Source of the DNA: Spirochaetales bacterium
GTDB lineage: Bacteria > Spirochaetota > Spirochaetia > SZUA-6 > DRHE01
NCBI GenBank assembly: GCA_016930895.1
Contig: JAFGFV010000361.1
Coordinates: forward strand, 1-15,810
Length of the DNA stretch: 15,810 nucleotides
Direction of reading: 5' to 3'
Position numbers and translations under genes: made by a program. Within the stretch, counting starts at the first letter, position 1; the number at the start of each line of letters is the position of its first letter. Below the pieces are notes generated by a model. That model ran no database searches and was not told where the DNA came from. It saw only the letters and a program-made list of their open reading frames with translations. Shown here piece by piece: positions 14,378 to 15,810 of this stretch.

Positions 14378-15810
14378 ATGGAAGAACATCAGATCGTACC
14401 GACCACCCAGGTCTTACCCCCGAAGATCGAAATCCTCCCAGTCACGGGAAACCCAATCTTCCCCGGGATCTTCACCCCCATGCTCGTAGCCTCTCCGGAG
14501 GACGTCCAGCTGGTGGAGCAGGTACTCTCGGGCAGCGGCTTCCTCGGGCTGGTGCTGACCCGCTCGCCGGAGGCGGAGAACCCGAGCGGGAGCGAGCTGT
14601 TCCAGGTGGGCACCGTGGCCAAGATCATCCGCAAGGTCAACCTCCCCGACGGAGGGATCAACATCTTCATTTCCACCCTCAAGCGCTTCCGGGTCAAGAA
14701 GCTCATCCACGCGGAACGCCCGATCACGGTGGCCGCGGAGTACCTGGAGGACTCAAACAGTGACTCCAACGAGGTCAGGGCCCTGACCCGCTCCCTGATC
14801 GGCGAGATGAAGCAGGTCTCCGAGAACAATCCCCTGTTCTCGGAGCAGATGCGCCTGAACATGGTGAACATCGACCAGCCCGGCAAGATCGCGGACTTCA
14901 TCACCTCGATCCTGAACATCGACCGGGAAGAACAGCAGAAGATTCTGGAGACCCTGAACGTCCAGGAGCGGATGATGAAGGTCCTGGTGTTCATCCGCAA
15001 AGAACAGGAGCTCATGCAGATCCAGAAGCGGATCATGGCCCAGATCAACGAGAAGATCTCCAAGAGCCAGCGGGAGTTCTTCCTCAAGGAGCAGCTCAAG
15101 GCCATCAAGCAGGAGCTGGGCATGCCGGTGGACTCCAAGTCCAGCGAGTACCAGAGGTTCAAGGAGGCCGTGGAGAAGCTCCAGCTGGACGACGAGATGA
15201 GGGAGCCGGTGGAGCAGGAGCTGGAGAAATTCTCGCTGATGGAGCCCAGCTCCCCGGAGTTCATCGTGACCCGCAACTACCTGGACACCATCATCAGCCT
15301 TCCCTGGGGGAATCCCCCCGCCAAGACCATCGACATGCTGCGGGCCCGCCGGGTGCTCGACGAAGACCACTATGGGCTGGAGGACGTCAAGGAGCGGATC
15401 CTCGAGTACCTCGCGGTGCGCAAGCTCAAGAAGGACGCCAAGGGCTCGATCATCTGCCTGGTCGGTCCCCCCGGGGTCGGCAAGACCTCGGTGGGCAAGT
15501 CCATAGCTCGCGCCATGGGCAAGAAGTTCTTCCGCTTCTCCGTCGGGGGCATGCGAGACGAGGCGGAGATCAAGGGGCACCGCCGCACGTACGTGGGCGC
15601 CATGCCGGGCAAGATCATCCAGGGGCTCAAGATCGTACGGGTCAAGGACCCGGTGTTCATGATCGACGAGATCGACAAACTCGGGGCCTCCTTCCAGGGA
15701 GACCCCTCGTCCGCCCTCCTGGAGGTCCTGGACCCCGAGCAGAACGTCGCTTTTCGGGACCACTACCTGGACCTGCCCTTCGACGTCTCGAACATCCTGT
15801 TCATCACCAC
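14378..15810 (+). CDS. lon: ATP-dependent Lon protease, 3' end beyond the window
   Basis: The first 477 residues of Lon, the soluble AAA+ protease of damaged and regulatory proteins. Seen: the N-terminal substrate-recognition (LON) domain from about residue 16 (PKIEILPVTGNPIFPGIFTP) to about 200; a long charged helical/coiled-coil region (about 205-300) with the family's SQREFFLKEQLKAIKQELG; YLDTIISLPWG just after 300; Walker A GPPGVGKT (363-370); GMRDEAEIKGHRRTYVGAMPG; and Walker B VFMIDEID (426-433). The Ser-Lys protease domain lies past the right edge. The ATG at 14378 is forced: an in-frame TGA stands at 14369-14371, so there is no earlier start. A second ATG at 14371 is out of frame. The ribosome-binding site is weak (GAGAG). 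Divergent from recO. Confidence 0.95.
   Translation, partial: MEEHQIVPTTQVLPPKIEILPVTGNPIFPGIFTPMLVASPEDVQLVEQVLSGSGFLGLVLTRSPEAENPSGSELFQVGTVAKIIRKVNLPDGGINIFISTLKRFRVKKLIHAERPITVAAEYLEDSNSDSNEVRALTRSLIGEMKQVSENNPLFSEQMRLNMVNIDQPGKIADFITSILNIDREEQQKILETLNVQERMMKVLVFIRKEQELMQIQKRIMAQINEKISKSQREFFLKEQLKAIKQELGMPVDSKSSEYQRFKEAVEKLQLDDEMREPVEQELEKFSLMEPSSPEFIVTRNYLDTIISLPWGNPPAKTIDMLRARRVLDEDHYGLEDVKERILEYLAVRKLKKDAKGSIICLVGPPGVGKTSVGKSIARAMGKKFFRFSVGGMRDEAEIKGHRRTYVGAMPGKIIQGLKIVRVKDPVFMIDEIDKLGASFQGDPSSALLEVLDPEQNVAFRDHYLDLPFDVSNILFIT

Noticed and set aside
14266..14763. Plus-strand frame starting 112 bases before lon
   Set aside because: It overlaps the start of lon in another frame and its translation is Arg/Pro/Gly-rich filler; Lon is clearly in the frame from 14378.
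1..15810. tRNA, rRNA, CRISPR array, insertion sequence or attachment site
   Set aside because: No tRNA-like cloverleaf, no regularly spaced 25-40 base repeats, no transposase or integrase and no terminal inverted repeats were seen. The repeats present are short tandem units inside or beside genes.

Overview
The window is GC-rich bacterial chromosome, almost fully coding, with short Shine-Dalgarno-led genes and tight stop/start overlaps. No rRNA, tRNA, CRISPR array, insertion sequence or phage gene is visible. The gene content is that of a free-living bacterium that makes its own branched-chain and aromatic amino acids. I lean towards a high-GC spirochaete or a relative. That rests only on my impression of the Lon N-terminus and the RecJ variant, with no search behind it, so treat the taxonomy as weak.

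Layout. (1) Positions 1-5337, minus strand: a biosynthetic operon transcribed ilvB-ilvN-leuC-leuD-aroE, with a possible sixth gene starting at base 20 and running off the window. It makes acetolactate synthase (both subunits), isopropylmalate isomerase (both subunits) and a divergent shikimate dehydrogenase. (2) 5338-5495: a divergent promoter region with a predicted promoter each way and an inverted repeat over the ilvB -35 box. (3) 5496-7017, plus strand: a two-gene unit, a stand-alone STAS-domain protein (anti-sigma-factor-antagonist type) overlapping a 386-residue soluble protein I do not recognise. (4) 7040-14191, minus strand: recO-thpR-deoA-recJ-M23 peptidase-[4Fe-4S] protein, joined mostly by 4-base overlaps. 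It mixes recombinational repair, a 2H phosphoesterase, nucleoside phosphorolysis, envelope peptidase and redox functions. (5) 14192-14377: a second divergent promoter region. (6) 14378 to the right edge, plus strand: lon, cut off by the window inside its ATPase domain.

Three features stand out. Four stop/start junctions, possibly five, are GTGA overlaps. Short in-frame tandem repeats (12- or 15-bp units) sit just after two of these junctions, at the front of aroE and at the front of the M23 gene, and a third repeat lies inside an unusually large insertion in RecJ. The first genes of two operons, the STAS gene and recO, lack a clear Shine-Dalgarno sequence and have predicted promoters so close that their mRNAs would be nearly leaderless. 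The best candidate for an undescribed system is the STAS/unknown pair.
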